Assembly (NCBI RefSeq): GCF_001039355.2
Contig: NW_019776114.1
Coordinates: 66,524 to 110,908, forward strand
Direction of reading: 5' to 3'
DNA length: 44,385 bases
From: Lingula anatina
Lineage: Eukaryota > Brachiopoda > Lingulata > Lingulida > Lingulidae
Shown: positions 40,610 to 44,385 of the stretch, in pieces
Layout of the letters: every line of letters begins with the position of its first letter
How positions within the stretch are numbered: the first letter of the stretch is position 1
Position numbers and translations under genes: made by a program
Notes under the pieces: generated by a model
Databases searched by the model: none
What the model was told of the DNA's origin: nothing
The model's input: the letters and a program-made list of their open reading frames with translations, nothing else

Positions 40610-43600
40610 TGCCTGACTAACAAAATTAAGATTTCTCAGGTATGTCCAAAGCACATTGATTTAATTGAAATCAAAAAGAGGAATTTTTTTTTATTATCCT
40701 GATTTAGTACAGTTATGATCATGCTTACTTTATATTATAGGCTCCACAAAAAATGACACAATCACGCAATTCCTCCAAGTTTGCATTTTTCCTCGCTGCT
40801 GTTTCACTGCCAGTGATGCCGTCTACTGTGCAAAGTTTATAGAGGTTCTACACGAGCTGAAGACTCCAAATTTCTCCACTCTTATCTGCTATGATAGGGT
40901 ATGTGTGCAGTAGTATGCTACAATTTGATTTTATTTTTACTGATTACTTTTTGAATGTGCACAGTATGATTTGATTTTATCTGATGTAATTTGCTTTGAC
41001 AAGAAATGAATTTGTCTATTTCTACTGATTTGTTTTTAGAGAATTTAGTCTACACTTGATATATTCTGTACTTGTAATTTTACATATTACAGATATACTG
41101 TGATATTACCTATACTGTGGCTTGCTGTACTGAGAATGAAGCCCACAGATATGGCAGGTTCCTCTGTGCAGCATTTGAAACTATCATGAGGTGGCACTCA
41201 GACAAGGCTGTCTTTGAAAAGGTACAGGAATGGAGCAATAGTTATTTACTTAAAATTCATTTTCCCAAAGATTAAGCTTAAACTTAACCTCTTTGAATAG
41301 ATTCTGAAACAAGAATGACATTCTTCAGCAACAGAAGTAAGTAAATGTTTGTGATTAAAAACGTATATTTTTTTAAAATCCCAAATTGCTATTATGATTC
41401 AATAGACTACTGTACCTACACTAGAGATCTGGTTTTCACAATTGCTTTCCAAATTAAAGTTTTGAATAGTTGAAGACAATCTGTTAATTTTTCATTCTTT
41501 TCTCAGCTTCTATTCTATCTGTCATTTCCAGGAGTGTGGTAGTCATCCAGGTTTTGTCACAGTGTACAGGAAGACTGACACCAATAACAAGACCAACCAA
41601 CATGGCCAGCTGGACTATGAGAACTACAGGCATATCTGTCACAAATGGCAGTTTAGAACTACCAAGGTGAGGTCATGCATGTGCACACATGTACACACAC
41701 ACTGAGGCATCCAATAACATGGTCGTCTGAATTATTAATAAGACTGAATTTAAAACCCCGTTAATTGCATACTTACACAACAGACTACCCTCTGATATGT
41801 AATTTTAGTACATTGATTTTAAGATTATAAAATTTTATTTTGAACCATTGGAAATTTTTAAGACTATAAAATCTTACTTTGAACCATTGGAAATCATGAA
41901 AGTTAGATGATATTTTTTTTACCAAAGGGTACTTGATCTTCTGTCTCTTATGATATTTTTTCTTTTCTCTTTTCAGGCAATGGTGGCTTGTCTTGAATCA
42001 GGAGATTATGGACAAATCAGGAATGCTCTCATTGTGCTCACTAAGGTAAAGATTGACCTAATCCCATACACATATTTGTAAATAAATTCAGATGCATGCC
42101 ATATCAGTATTACAGGGTGACCCCCCAAAAAATGGAACCCATAAAAAGTTAGATAAATCCTACAAAGGTATAAGGGATAACTGAAACTTTGGGGAATGAT
42201 CATACACATATTGAAGTTTAAGTACAACAAATTCCTTGAAATTTGATAGACTTGTAGGATTTATTAAAAATTTTATCGGCTCAATTTTTTGGTCACTCTG
42301 TATTATTATTATTATTATTAACTTGCATTTCTTTACTATTAAATATTTGCATACTTATAAATTTGAAATCCAAAATGAAACCTTAACTTTAATATACTGT
42401 ATAAAGGTTTTTTTTACGTAAAAGTACATGTATACATTGTACATCTTAGAAAGGTACCTTATTACTACATCAGTGTTACACAATTTGTCATTGATTAAGC
42501 TTCCTCTGCCAATAATACTATAATTCCATTGACCCTGGTGTGTTTAGGTACTCCAATACTACCCCAAAGTCCTGAACTACGGCCAGGCTCTGGAGAGGAG
42601 GGTGGACAGGATACGGCAGGAGGAGAAGGAGAAGAGACCAGACATCTATGCTCTAGCAATGGGGTAAGAATTGAAGTGCCCAGATTGGAGAAAATTGTCT
42701 GATTTGGGGATAATTTGAACGAGTGGCCAGATATAGTCTCTTATGCCATTTGATAATTATTTTTATTGTCATCTTCAGAGCTGCATGCTTTCTTTAACGT
42801 TAATTGAGTGTTAATCTCTGATATTTTTCTGAATATATATTTGGCACTGTGCTATCTTTTATGTTGATTGATTGTCAATTACTGAGAATTTTCTGAACCA
42901 GATTTATTTACTGTTGCACCAGTGGAATATTTTATCATGATTTATTCATGCATTCTGTGAAGTGATCACAGCATTAATGGAAAAAGTAAATTATATAATG
43001 AATCAATATTATATTATCACAGGTATTGTGCTGTGAATAATAGTAGATGTAATCATCCTTTTGCTTTCTGTTCCAGCTACATCGGGCAGTTGAAGAGCAA
43101 AAAGAACACGTGGATTCCAGAACAAGAGTTTCATATTAAAGAAAATGTAAAAAGAGTTTTGTTCAGTTTATTTATTTGCTAATTTATTTATTTGCAAAAT
43201 GTAAAAGCAAATTAATAGTGCCATCATGTTTAATGTACAGATAAAAAAACTCTGAAGCTCTTAAAATAAACCAGAAAAAGTGAATAGAGAGGTTCTCTCT
43301 GTTTATTAGAAAAAATCACCTTAATATGGTATTTAGTTTATGAAGAATATCAGTCATTGAGTGGAAATTTGATTGCATATTTTCTGAGACTAGAATGGTT
43401 TGTGATATACTTACAGACGCGGCGTGTACAGAGCAAACAAGGCACCACAGTGAAGACCAACAGCCAGTCAGCACCAGTGAAGTCTGAACCCAATGGTACA
43501 GGGACTGCAGCCACAGCCTCAGAGAATGGAAAGACGGCAAGTTCTGGCAGAGTCAAAGAAGAGAAGGATGTGAAACAAGAAGGTATGTTTAATTAGATGG

Positions 43601-44125
43601 TGTTAGTTCTTAGACTAGAAATATATTTTTTAAAGATATTTGAAGTTTGTGATTAATAAGTAGGATTTAGTGTAAGCTAAGACCATGTTTGAATTGCCCA
43701 TCTACAACTCAAATATCTCCGTTTAAAATTTGAGATGGAATCAGACTGAACTCACTCTAGGATGATGTTTTTAGTTAAATGATTTTTAGCAAATAAAAAA
43801 AAGGTATTTTGAACTAACTTCTATTTACCTGAACCAAATAAGACTATTTTATGCATTGTAAAAATTTATTTTTGCTGTTATGAGCTCACATGAGTATATG
43901 CTGAGTGCTTTTTAAGCACGAAAAATTGTCATGTATTCATAGTTAGTGTTTGTATAATGCAGGGAAGGAGAGAAGCAAGGAGTCCAGAGAGAGAGAGGTG
44001 AGGGAAGGGAGCAGGGAGGAGAGAAGACTGGAGAAAAGTGACAGTCAGAGCTCTGACAGGTCTGAGTCCAGAGCAGACACTGGGAAGACACCAGACAGTA
44101 AATCTTCAGAGAAAAAGGAACAAGG
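3371..44125 (+). CDS. THOC2: THO complex subunit 2 (THOC2), 29 exons, partial at both ends
   Basis: THOC2 is the largest scaffold subunit of the nuclear THO complex, which joins UAP56/DDX39B and ALYREF in TREX to package and export nascent mRNA and limit R-loops. I joined 29 exons (3,610 coding bases, about 1,203 residues) with GT-AG borders and consistent phases throughout. The product follows vertebrate THOC2 from about human residue 92 into the charged C-terminal tail. Landmarks include [77 protein letters not shown] and [12 protein letters not shown]. By family knowledge these cover the N-terminal THOC2 region, the central Tho2 domain and the Tho2 C-terminal domain. The N-terminal exon(s) and the end of the basic, RE-rich tail are outside. 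Oddities are a 15.8-kb intron holding two other genes, an N gap in an intron at 25473-25983, and an assembly duplication over the exon at 36280-36459. The family call is near certain. Confidence 0.96.
3842..3963 (+). CDS. THOC2: THOC2 window exon 2
   Basis: Encodes [20 protein letters not shown] and onwards to KTKTKLY, ending in phase 2 at GTAAGT. It matches the human VLKERLDPETLESLG segment. Confidence 0.93.
4348..4478 (+). CDS. THOC2: THOC2 window exon 3
   Basis: Follows TTTTCAG. Encodes [27 protein letters not shown] and a Met-rich helix ending IKSLIG, split after the first base of a Gly codon. This is one of the best conserved N-terminal segments. Confidence 0.95.
4954..5114 (+). CDS. 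THOC2: THOC2 window exon 4
   Basis: Follows ATTTCAG. Encodes [20 protein letters not shown] to [13 protein letters not shown] and ends in phase 0 at GTATTT. Confidence 0.96.
5409..5504 (+). CDS. THOC2: THOC2 window exon 5
   Basis: Encodes [20 protein letters not shown] to [10 protein letters not shown] and ends in phase 0 at GTGAGT. The following 15.8-kb intron contains the receptor and THEM6-like genes. Confidence 0.95.
5505..8504. other. First part of the 15.8-kb THOC2 intron, up to the nested receptor gene
   Basis: No gene is recognised here. The stretch has A/T-rich low-complexity runs (for example an A-tract at about 6762-6781) and short open frames of low-complexity composition. The receptor's 3' UTR should run leftward into its right end: a minus-strand AATAAA at 8375-8380, about 125 bases past the receptor stop, is a candidate poly(A) signal. 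Confidence 0.5.
8375..8380 (-). terminator. Candidate poly(A) signal of the receptor gene
   Basis: AATAAA on the minus strand about 125 bases after the receptor stop codon. It is the first canonical hexamer I noticed downstream. Such hexamers are common by chance in AT-rich DNA. Confidence 0.35.
8505..9856 (-). CDS. Receptor coding exon 2 (TM3 to C-terminus)
   Basis: Starts after TATTTTCCAG with two bases completing Asn96, then encodes [18 protein letters not shown], the [10 protein letters not shown] segment, TM4-TM5, the long loop 3, TM6-TM7 and a short tail. The tail has a cluster CYYCKK that could be palmitoylated. TGA stop at 8507-8505. Confidence 0.92.
8505..12230 (-). CDS. 5-HT2-like aminergic G-protein-coupled receptor, 545 aa, 2 exons
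   Basis: Seven-transmembrane receptor of the biogenic-amine class, expected in the plasma membrane. Exons 12230-11945 and 9856-8505 join in phase 1 at CTGA/GTAAGT and TTCCAG/A (2,088-base intron), giving 1,638 bases. The start is the Met before a tail with five N-glycosylation sequons. Class A marks are present: N50 (1.50), D78 (2.50), C105 (3.25) with C182 in loop 2, D112 (3.32, the amine-binding Asp), D129-R130-Y131, W157 (4.50), P202 (5.50), P478 (6.50), F479-F480, W506 (7.40) and N515-P516-xx-Y519. The segments [12 protein letters not shown] and [10 protein letters not shown] resemble 5-HT2 receptors most. Intracellular loop 3 is very long, about 240 residues, polar and Ser-rich. The CWxP toggle Trp is Tyr476 (MYFPFF). 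The gene lies wholly inside a THOC2 intron on the opposite strand. Aminergic receptor is firm; serotonin as ligand is inference. Confidence 0.9.
9857..11944 (-). other. Receptor intron
   Basis: Phase-1 GT-AG intron of 2,088 bases between TM2 and TM3. It contains an A-tract at 10694-10719, another near 10904-10918 and no recognised gene. Confidence 0.8.
11945..12230 (-). CDS. Receptor coding exon 1 (N-terminus, TM1, TM2)
   Basis: Encodes residues 1-95 plus one base of the next codon. It covers the glycosylated N-terminus (sequons at N5, N8, N13, N14 and N17), TM1 with GNSLVLLAV and TM2 with SITDLLAG. The donor CTGA/GTAAGT lies at the end of TM2. Confidence 0.88.
12478..12494. repeat. (AT)n microsatellite
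   Basis: Pure AT dinucleotide run about 250 bases upstream of the receptor start codon. Confidence 0.8.
13035..13053. repeat. (TG)n microsatellite
   Basis: Short pure TG run in the spacer between the two nested genes. Confidence 0.8.
14431..14654. mobile_element. MITE-like element with arms of about 77 bases
   Basis: The left arm (14431-14508) and the reverse complement of the right arm (14579-14654) align over nearly their full length. Examples are GAGAACATTCACAAAC against GAGAGCATTCACAAAC, and matching GTTGATC, GCAGAC, AACTAGTC, CCCACTT and AAAGCA blocks. About 70 bases separate the arms. I see no transposase, and the flanking target duplication is not clear. A non-autonomous DNA-transposon relic is the simplest reading. 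Differences between the arms are scattered point changes, so the copy is not young. Confidence 0.7.
16293..16306. promoter_or_regulatory. CpG-containing near-palindrome, possible NRF1-like promoter site
   Basis: The motif GCGCACATGCGTGC resembles the NRF1 consensus (GCGCATGCGC) and lies about 440 bases before the THEM6-like start codon, in a locally CpG-richer patch of AT-rich DNA. A housekeeping-type promoter here would explain how the nested gene is transcribed independently of THOC2. This rests on motif resemblance only. Confidence 0.25.
16743..16887 (+). CDS. THEM6: THEM6-like exon 1
   Basis: Encodes the hydrophobic N-terminus [20 protein letters not shown] and onwards to EESVYY plus one base of a Ser codon; donor GTAAGT. 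Confidence 0.88.
16743..18109 (+). CDS. THEM6: THEM6-like HotDog protein, 196 aa, 3 exons
   Basis: Related to thioesterase superfamily member 6 (human protein about 208 residues), a member of the acyl-CoA thioesterase HotDog superfamily; I know of no firmly established reaction. Exons 16743-16887, 17444-17655 and 17876-18109 join in phases 1 and 0 to 591 bases. Residues 1-36 form a hydrophobic N-terminal segment suited to membrane anchoring or secretion-pathway targeting. The HotDog core starts with [20 protein letters not shown] (residues 54-73), matching the family's [21 protein letters not shown] signature. It continues with [20 protein letters not shown], then [25 protein letters not shown] and a C-terminal [14 protein letters not shown]. 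The chosen Met matches the family's short hydrophobic start; an open frame extends upstream, but its residues do not look like the family. ATTAAA at 18315-18320 could be the poly(A) signal. It is nested in a THOC2 intron in the same orientation. Confidence 0.93.
17444..17655 (+). CDS. THEM6: THEM6-like exon 2
   Basis: Follows GCTACCAG. Completes the Ser codon and encodes the signature [10 protein letters not shown] and the segment ending FRIKSK, phase 0. Confidence 0.94.
17876..18109 (+). CDS. THEM6: THEM6-like exon 3
   Basis: Follows TTTGTTAG. Encodes [20 protein letters not shown] to the terminal LRKID, with stop TGA at 18107-18109. Confidence 0.93.
   Translation: MLWWDEKAFILEQKIERTQDDFVCAIMLAKQSVVNSTPEKLLREIVGEEIQRPECPPDVQKWIECNEISSRNLRKID
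18772..19050. mobile_element. MITE-like hairpin element with GGGCC ends
   Basis: The left end GGGCCTGTTTCACAAAGTT (from 18774) is mirrored imperfectly at the right end (19029-19050, AACTTGTGTAAAATGGGCCC). Inside are two nested inverted pairs: GTAGTCCATTTAAATG (18858-18873) with CATTTGCATGGACTAC (18934-18949), and CCATGCCT (18900-18907) with AGGCATGG (18921-18928). TTGGC occurs immediately outside both ends (18767-18771 and 19051-19055) and may be the target duplication. There is no coding capacity, so it is probably a non-autonomous DNA-transposon copy. Confidence 0.6.
19864..20010 (+). pseudogene. Possible decayed LTR-retrotransposon integrase fragment
   Basis: One frame (in phase with 19918) reads SPVYHP, then a stop codon, then KRMNKTL. 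This is close to the motif near the end of the integrase core in LTR retrotransposons, where a YHP or YTP triplet precedes an ERxNRTL-like segment. The spacing is about one residue short and there are stops on both sides of the match. I could not extend the homology clearly, nor place it as Ty3/gypsy or Ty1/copia. It may be chance. Confidence 0.3.
21264..21413 (+). CDS. THOC2: THOC2 window exon 6
   Basis: Follows GTTCCAG after the giant intron. Encodes [20 protein letters not shown] to [10 protein letters not shown] and an acidic/basic run ending GKIKQ. The junction DNLYPH/LSPSD matches human DDLYVHLLPAD, which shows that the two sides of the giant intron belong to one gene. Confidence 0.94.
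22644..22813 (+). CDS. THOC2: THOC2 window exon 7
   Basis: Encodes [20 protein letters not shown] to [11 protein letters not shown], matching human [20 protein letters not shown]; ends in phase 2. Confidence 0.95.
23401..23426. repeat. (TC)n microsatellite
   Basis: Pure TC run, preceded by an imperfect TC-rich tract from about 23379. Confidence 0.85.
23573..23798. mobile_element. MITE-like element with a CpG-rich centre
   Basis: The left side from TCTTAGAC at 23573 and the reverse complement of the right side, ending near 23798, align imperfectly. Outer blocks CCATTTCCAGA and GTATTCCCAGA match. So do inner blocks starting TTTAGATC at 23609 and, reversed, GATCTAAAA at 23767-23775, each followed by CTA and GGGG. 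The centre (about 23640-23745) is much richer in CpG than the intron around it. It includes GCCGAGCGG, which resembles the A-box region of Ser/Leu tRNAs, but I found no convincing B box. A DNA-transposon MITE is the better reading; a tRNA-related SINE is the alternative. Confidence 0.55.
24017..24206 (+). CDS. THOC2: THOC2 window exon 8
   Basis: Encodes [19 protein letters not shown] and [20 protein letters not shown] to TFMEK. The second half aligns with human YLGPHLSHDPILFAKVVR; the first half is diverged. Confidence 0.93.
24742..24791. repeat. Imperfect (ATTG)n tetranucleotide repeat
   Basis: TTGATTGATTGATTAATTG followed by a TGGT-variant block and TTGATTGATTG again. Confidence 0.75.
25473..25983. 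other. Assembly gap, 511 N
   Basis: Unresolved bases between A-tracts on both sides (25463-25472 and 25984-26011). The A-tracts suggest that sequencing or assembly failed at a homopolymer or repeat. An open frame running through the Ns is meaningless. Confidence 0.99.
26290..26307. repeat. (GAA)n trinucleotide run
   Basis: Short AAG/GAA repeat following an A-tract in the same intron as the N gap. Confidence 0.75.
26730..26890 (+). CDS. THOC2: THOC2 window exon 9
   Basis: Encodes [20 protein letters not shown] to LLKYLPYEH plus two bases of an Arg codon, matching human LLSITDQVLLPSLSLMDCN and FPYQHR. Confidence 0.95.
26891..32344. other. THOC2 intron of 5.5 kb, no gene recognised
   Basis: No coding region is recognised on either strand. 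A degenerate tandem repeat lies at about 28711-28860, and a T-tract followed by a G-tract near 29381-29408. Short open frames show no family resemblance. Confidence 0.6.
28711..28860. repeat. Diverged tandem repeat, about 68-base unit
   Basis: Three related blocks start near 28711, 28779 and 28848. The first two share the core CTTCTCCAGTT followed by CAAATTCA-type sequence, and the last is only partial. The copies are strongly diverged. Confidence 0.4.
32345..32446 (+). CDS. THOC2: THOC2 window exon 10
   Basis: Encodes [20 protein letters not shown] to RAKYIM, phase 2 on both sides; matches human YRLYGQWKNETYN. Confidence 0.96.
32780..32864 (+). CDS. THOC2: THOC2 window exon 11
   Basis: Encodes [20 protein letters not shown] to GVIFEY, nearly identical to the human segment. 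Confidence 0.97.
33121..33214 (+). CDS. THOC2: THOC2 window exon 12
   Basis: Encodes [20 protein letters not shown] and [11 protein letters not shown] plus one base of a Tyr codon. The donor is GTATCC, weaker than most in this gene. Confidence 0.94.
33430..33475. repeat. (GA)n microsatellite
   Basis: About 23 pure GA units in a THOC2 intron, 215 bases after an exon. A smaller GAA run follows an A-tract at about 33234-33266. Confidence 0.95.
33476..34289. other. Rest of a THOC2 intron
   Basis: AT-rich intron sequence between the GA microsatellite and window exon 13; I see nothing else in it. Confidence 0.7.
34290..34370 (+). CDS. THOC2: THOC2 window exon 13
   Basis: Encodes [20 protein letters not shown] and ISLWLQ, phase 1 on both sides. 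Confidence 0.96.
34754..34850 (+). CDS. THOC2: THOC2 window exon 14
   Basis: Encodes [20 protein letters not shown] and [11 protein letters not shown], ending in phase 2 at GTGAGC. Confidence 0.96.
34851..35397. other. THOC2 intron
   Basis: AT-rich intron beginning with ATTGATTG-like sequence near 34876-34950; no gene seen. Confidence 0.7.
35398..35515 (+). CDS. THOC2: THOC2 window exon 15
   Basis: Encodes [20 protein letters not shown] to GGGELLKQE, ending in phase 0. Confidence 0.96.
35717..36390. repeat. Identical tandem duplication joined by one N (assembly artefact)
   Basis: Bases 35717-36052 recur at 36054-36389 with no difference that I can see, separated by a single N at 36053. The copied block holds intron sequence, the acceptor and the first 110 bases of a THOC2 exon. 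The left copy stops in mid-exon at the N and has no donor, while the right copy continues through the complete exon. This is what two overlapping contig ends look like when placed side by side instead of merged. The partial exon copy (35943-36052) should be left out of the gene model. Confidence 0.95.
36280..36459 (+). CDS. THOC2: THOC2 window exon 16 (complete copy)
   Basis: Encodes [20 protein letters not shown] to [13 protein letters not shown], 60 codons with phase 0 at both ends. A truncated duplicate of its first 110 bases at 35943-36052 is attributed to assembly. Confidence 0.95.
36678..36842 (+). CDS. THOC2: THOC2 window exon 17
   Basis: Encodes [20 protein letters not shown] to [16 protein letters not shown], phase 0 at both ends; matches human [20 protein letters not shown]. 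Confidence 0.96.
37207..37269 (+). CDS. THOC2: THOC2 window exon 18
   Basis: A 21-codon exon beginning [15 protein letters not shown], equivalent to human SKYDELKKSEKGSK; flanked by TTTCAG and GTAGGT. Confidence 0.9.
37523..37617 (+). CDS. THOC2: THOC2 window exon 19
   Basis: Follows ATCTTAAG, a weak acceptor. Encodes [20 protein letters not shown] to PKVWEEI plus two bases of a Ser codon. Confidence 0.93.
38042..38168 (+). CDS. THOC2: THOC2 window exon 20
   Basis: Encodes [20 protein letters not shown] to VDETKDM, ending in phase 0. Confidence 0.96.
38593..38734 (+). CDS. THOC2: THOC2 window exon 21
   Basis: Encodes [20 protein letters not shown] to [11 protein letters not shown], a highly charged, probably helical segment ending in phase 1. 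Confidence 0.95.
38735..40740. other. THOC2 intron of 2 kb
   Basis: No coding region is recognised. A locally GC- and CpG-richer patch lies at about 39308-39385, and a (GA)n run at 40557-40602. Confidence 0.6.
40557..40602. repeat. (GA)n microsatellite
   Basis: About 23 pure GA units, similar in length and orientation to the run at 33430-33475 in another intron of the same gene. Confidence 0.95.
40741..40898 (+). CDS. THOC2: THOC2 window exon 22
   Basis: Encodes [20 protein letters not shown] to [12 protein letters not shown]; among the most conserved stretches of the family. Confidence 0.97.
41093..41221 (+). CDS. THOC2: THOC2 window exon 23
   Basis: Encodes [20 protein letters not shown] and [20 protein letters not shown] to FEK, 43 codons in phase 0. 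Confidence 0.96.
41532..41666 (+). CDS. THOC2: THOC2 window exon 24
   Basis: Encodes [20 protein letters not shown] to [20 protein letters not shown], 45 codons in phase 0. Confidence 0.96.
41819..41896. repeat. Two tandem copies of a 39-base unit
   Basis: Each copy reads as an AAGAxTATAAAAT block followed by TTTGAACCATTGGAAAT; the copies differ at a few positions. Confidence 0.8.
41977..42045 (+). CDS. THOC2: THOC2 window exon 25
   Basis: Encodes [20 protein letters not shown] and LTK, matching human CLETGEYTHIRNILIVLTK. Confidence 0.95.
42111..42302. mobile_element. Tc1/mariner-type MITE flanked by TA
   Basis: Inverted arms begin CAGGGTGACC at 42113 and end GGTCACTCTG at 42300, each flanked by TA, the target site of Tc1/mariner elements. 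The arms match over about 50 bases, including ATAAA-rich sequence and the inner pair AAATCCTACAAAG (42155-42167) with CTTGTAGGATTT (42251-42262). The loop is about 80 bases and has no coding capacity. A short ATT repeat follows directly. Confidence 0.8.
42548..42663 (+). CDS. THOC2: THOC2 window exon 26
   Basis: Encodes [20 protein letters not shown] to [10 protein letters not shown] plus two bases of a Gly codon; matches human [16 protein letters not shown]. Confidence 0.97.
42664..43076. other. THOC2 intron
   Basis: AT-rich intron with TTGATTGATTG-like sequence near 42863; no gene seen. Confidence 0.7.
43077..43146 (+). CDS. THOC2: THOC2 window exon 27
   Basis: Encodes [20 protein letters not shown] and KEN, matching human YSGQLKSRKSYMIPENEFH. 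This is the last clearly conserved block. Confidence 0.94.
43417..43582 (+). CDS. THOC2: THOC2 window exon 28 (start of low-complexity tail)
   Basis: After CTTACAG, encodes [20 protein letters not shown] and a Lys/Glu/Ser/Thr-rich stretch. There is no alignable family sequence; it is supported by phase, splice sites and composition like the human tail. Confidence 0.85.
43963..44125 (+). CDS. THOC2: THOC2 window exon 29 (RE/SE-rich tail)
   Basis: Follows TATAATGCAG. Encodes [20 protein letters not shown] and a Ser/Asp/Lys-rich continuation ending in phase 2 at GTGAGA, so the gene continues to the right. The Arg-Glu/Ser pattern resembles the disordered basic tail of animal THOC2, which binds nucleic acid. 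Confidence 0.85.
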
Positions 44126-44385
44126 GTGAGATAATTATGAGATATTTTAGTTGATTCTGAAGGCACATAACTAAATTAAACTACAGACAGACATGTTCCA
44201 GTGCAGCTCAAACATATTTTGAAATAATTTCTTAAGTTATTTAAGAGATGGCATACTGTTTGCCTTGAGGAAATATTTTACATTTTCTTGACTCGGTATT
44301 TCCAGTTTTGTAGACAGCAATCTAAAAAACCCTTCAGTTGTGTATAGCTTTCTGAAGTCTGCCACTTTTATGTTGAATTTGGTTT
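44126..44385. other. Start of the next THOC2 intron
   Basis: Non-coding sequence to the right edge. The remaining tail exons and the stop codon are outside the window. Confidence 0.8.

Overview
The window is nuclear DNA from an animal. It is AT-rich, its genes are split by GT-AG introns, and coding exons are small islands in long non-coding stretches. The protein matches are to bilaterian families. The many short inverted-repeat elements, one with ends of the type GGGCCTGTTTCACAAAG, would fit a lophotrochozoan, most likely a mollusc and perhaps a bivalve. That placement is inference; no species can be named from the sequence alone.

One large gene spans almost the whole window. Twenty-nine consecutive coding exons on the + strand (3371-44125) encode about 1,200 residues of THOC2, the large scaffold subunit of the THO/TREX complex that couples transcription to mRNA packaging and export. 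The exons join in frame at every junction, with matching phases. The first coding exon(s), about 90 residues by comparison with the human protein, were not found in the first 3.4 kb. The end of the charged C-terminal tail lies beyond the right edge.

The fifth THOC2 intron in the window (5505-21263, 15.8 kb) holds two complete genes. On the - strand is a two-exon, 545-residue aminergic G-protein-coupled receptor closest to the 5-HT2 serotonin receptors (8505-12230). On the + strand is a three-exon, 196-residue THEM6-like HotDog protein (16743-18109). They are divergently oriented, 4.5 kb apart. Nothing suggests that the three genes work in one pathway; the arrangement is a nested-gene layout.

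The rest is intron sequence with several MITE-like inverted-repeat elements (14431-14654, 18772-19050, 23573-23798, 42111-42302), a possible decayed LTR-retrotransposon integrase scrap near 19.9 kb, and simple repeats. There are also two assembly features: a 511-base N gap (25473-25983), and an identical 336-base tandem duplication joined by one N (35717-36390) that copies most of one THOC2 exon. I found no CRISPR array, operon or obviously new multi-gene system. The points most worth a second look are the nested genes, the receptor's altered TM6 toggle position, the duplication artefact and the mobile-element relics.
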